A DNA stretch of 64,000 nt, taken from Clostridium tertium. GTDB taxonomy: Bacteria > Bacillota > Clostridia > Clostridiales > Clostridiaceae. Positions 63,628 to 64,000 of this stretch are shown here, one piece after another. The stretch is from the NCBI RefSeq assembly GCF_017873245.1, contig NZ_JAGGJY010000001.1, forward strand, positions 186,001 through 250,000, read 5' to 3'. The notes beneath the pieces were generated by a model. That model ran no database searches. It was not told where the DNA came from and worked only from the letters and a program-made list of their open reading frames with translations. Both the position numbers and the translations under genes were made by a program. Numbering within the stretch: position 1 is the stretch's first letter; each line of letters begins with the position of its first letter.

Positions 63628-63663
63628 AAAGCTACCCTGGAATTTATCTAGGGTAGCTTTTTA
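63628..63663 (+). terminator. Terminator after the interrupted transporter gene
   Basis: A perfect 11-bp stem AAAGCTACCCT (63628-63638) with 63650-63660, then TTTAT. Confidence 0.9.
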
Positions 63664-63747
63664 TATAAGTATTTTACTAATTAATAAAATTATGGTATTT
63701 TAAAAGTATGTTTATAATTTTATCTAAGGAAAAGTTGGTGGGGTACA

Positions 63748-64000
63748 ATGGTAAATGAGAAATATTCTTCTGAGGATATAAAAGAAATTATTGATGGCGT
63801 AATAGAAGAAATTAATGTAGGAAAAACTAAAATTTTTCATATAGCAGATGCTATGAGAGATGAATTAGAAATAAAAAAGAAAGAACTTTATGATATTAAA
63901 AGTAGACTTTCTAAAGTTATTAATGAGGTAGATTATTTAGAAAAAGCTGATAAAGCAATGAGATATAAGTTAGTAGAAGAATCAAAAAAATTATCTCAGG
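63748..64000 (+). CDS. degS: DegS-like sensor histidine kinase, N-terminal part (runs off the window)
   Basis: The first 84 codons only. MVNEKYSSEDIKEIIDGVIEEI is followed by the DegS sensor helices IFHIADAMRDELEIKKKELYDIKSRLSKVINEVDYLEKADKAM, which match the coiled-coil sensor domain of soluble DegS kinases. The kinase half and the expected partner response regulator lie beyond base 64000. The ATG has GGTGGGG upstream. In Bacillus the DegS-DegU pair controls exoenzymes, motility and biofilm; here the role is inferred by family. Confidence 0.82.
   Translation, partial: MVNEKYSSEDIKEIIDGVIEEINVGKTKIFHIADAMRDELEIKKKELYDIKSRLSKVINEVDYLEKADKAMRYKLVEESKKLSQ

Overview
The window is a strongly AT-rich stretch of a low-GC Gram-positive chromosome. 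Codon use (AGA, ATA, TTA, GAA), AGGAGG-type ribosome binding sites, frequent GTG and TTG starts, hairpin-plus-T-run terminators behind most genes, and the protein families present (DUF975, DUF3783, DUF4003, HesB-like, PF06541, oligoendopeptidase F, a DegS-type kinase) point to Clostridium sensu stricto. I do not name a species. I see no rRNA, tRNA, CRISPR array, transposase, integrase or phage gene, so this looks like ordinary chromosome with small accessory genes rather than an island.

Layout. 1-2068: end of an amino-acid (probably cystine) ABC importer whose binding protein is fused to the permease, plus its ATPase. 2071-5483: small conserved proteins (a ferritin-like protein, a HesB-like protein) and a very cysteine-rich protein with a Gly-Cys repeat tail. 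5663-9548: DUF4003 protein with DNA polymerase IV, deoxyribose-phosphate aldolase and a Ca2+/cation antiporter. 9671-12555: a 37-residue CGC-motif peptide, a DUF975 membrane protein and a large membrane-anchored protein. 12824-15970: a four-gene unit of two CobW-like P-loop proteins, a DUF318-type permease and its TIGR03943/DUF1980 partner, probably for metal homeostasis. 16019-20007: a cation diffusion facilitator with no normal start codon, small conserved proteins, an alpha/beta hydrolase and a DegV protein.

20185-28163 is an extracytoplasmic redox region. It holds CcdA and a TlpA-like thioredoxin, an AlbA_2-domain protein, a rhodanese lipoprotein, and then a DcuS/DcuR-type two-component system directly upstream of a flavoprotein lipoprotein and an FMN-binding lipoprotein. 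Together the last four look like a regulated extracellular fumarate-reductase-like system, with the FAD and FMN modules on separate lipoproteins. 28167-30705: a cytoplasmic GH13 alpha-glucan hydrolase divergent from an AraC-type regulator. 30789-36190: oligoendopeptidase F, a membrane metallophosphoesterase, a PadR regulator, a palindromic operator followed by a truncated nitroreductase, and a FetAB-type metal exporter. 36302-38920: a UvrD-family helicase with a DEDDh exonuclease domain built into the middle.

39092-49956: a two-part ThrE-type exporter, a ComEC-like metallo-beta-lactamase, a dicarboxylate/cation symporter, an APC permease, an aldo/keto reductase and several small uncharacterised proteins. 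50039-64000: two methyl-accepting chemotaxis proteins (suggesting a motile species), a J-domain-like protein lacking HPD, a radical SAM protein, a FUSC-type membrane protein, an ABC exporter pair, an HI0933-type flavoprotein, a VanW protein, a second cation diffusion facilitator interrupted by an in-frame TGA, and the start of a degS-like kinase gene.

The points most worth following up are the 5'-end defects in both cation diffusion facilitator genes, the split extracellular flavin reductase with its own two-component system, the helicase-exonuclease fusion, the Gly-Cys repeat protein, and the palindromic operator in front of a decayed nitroreductase.
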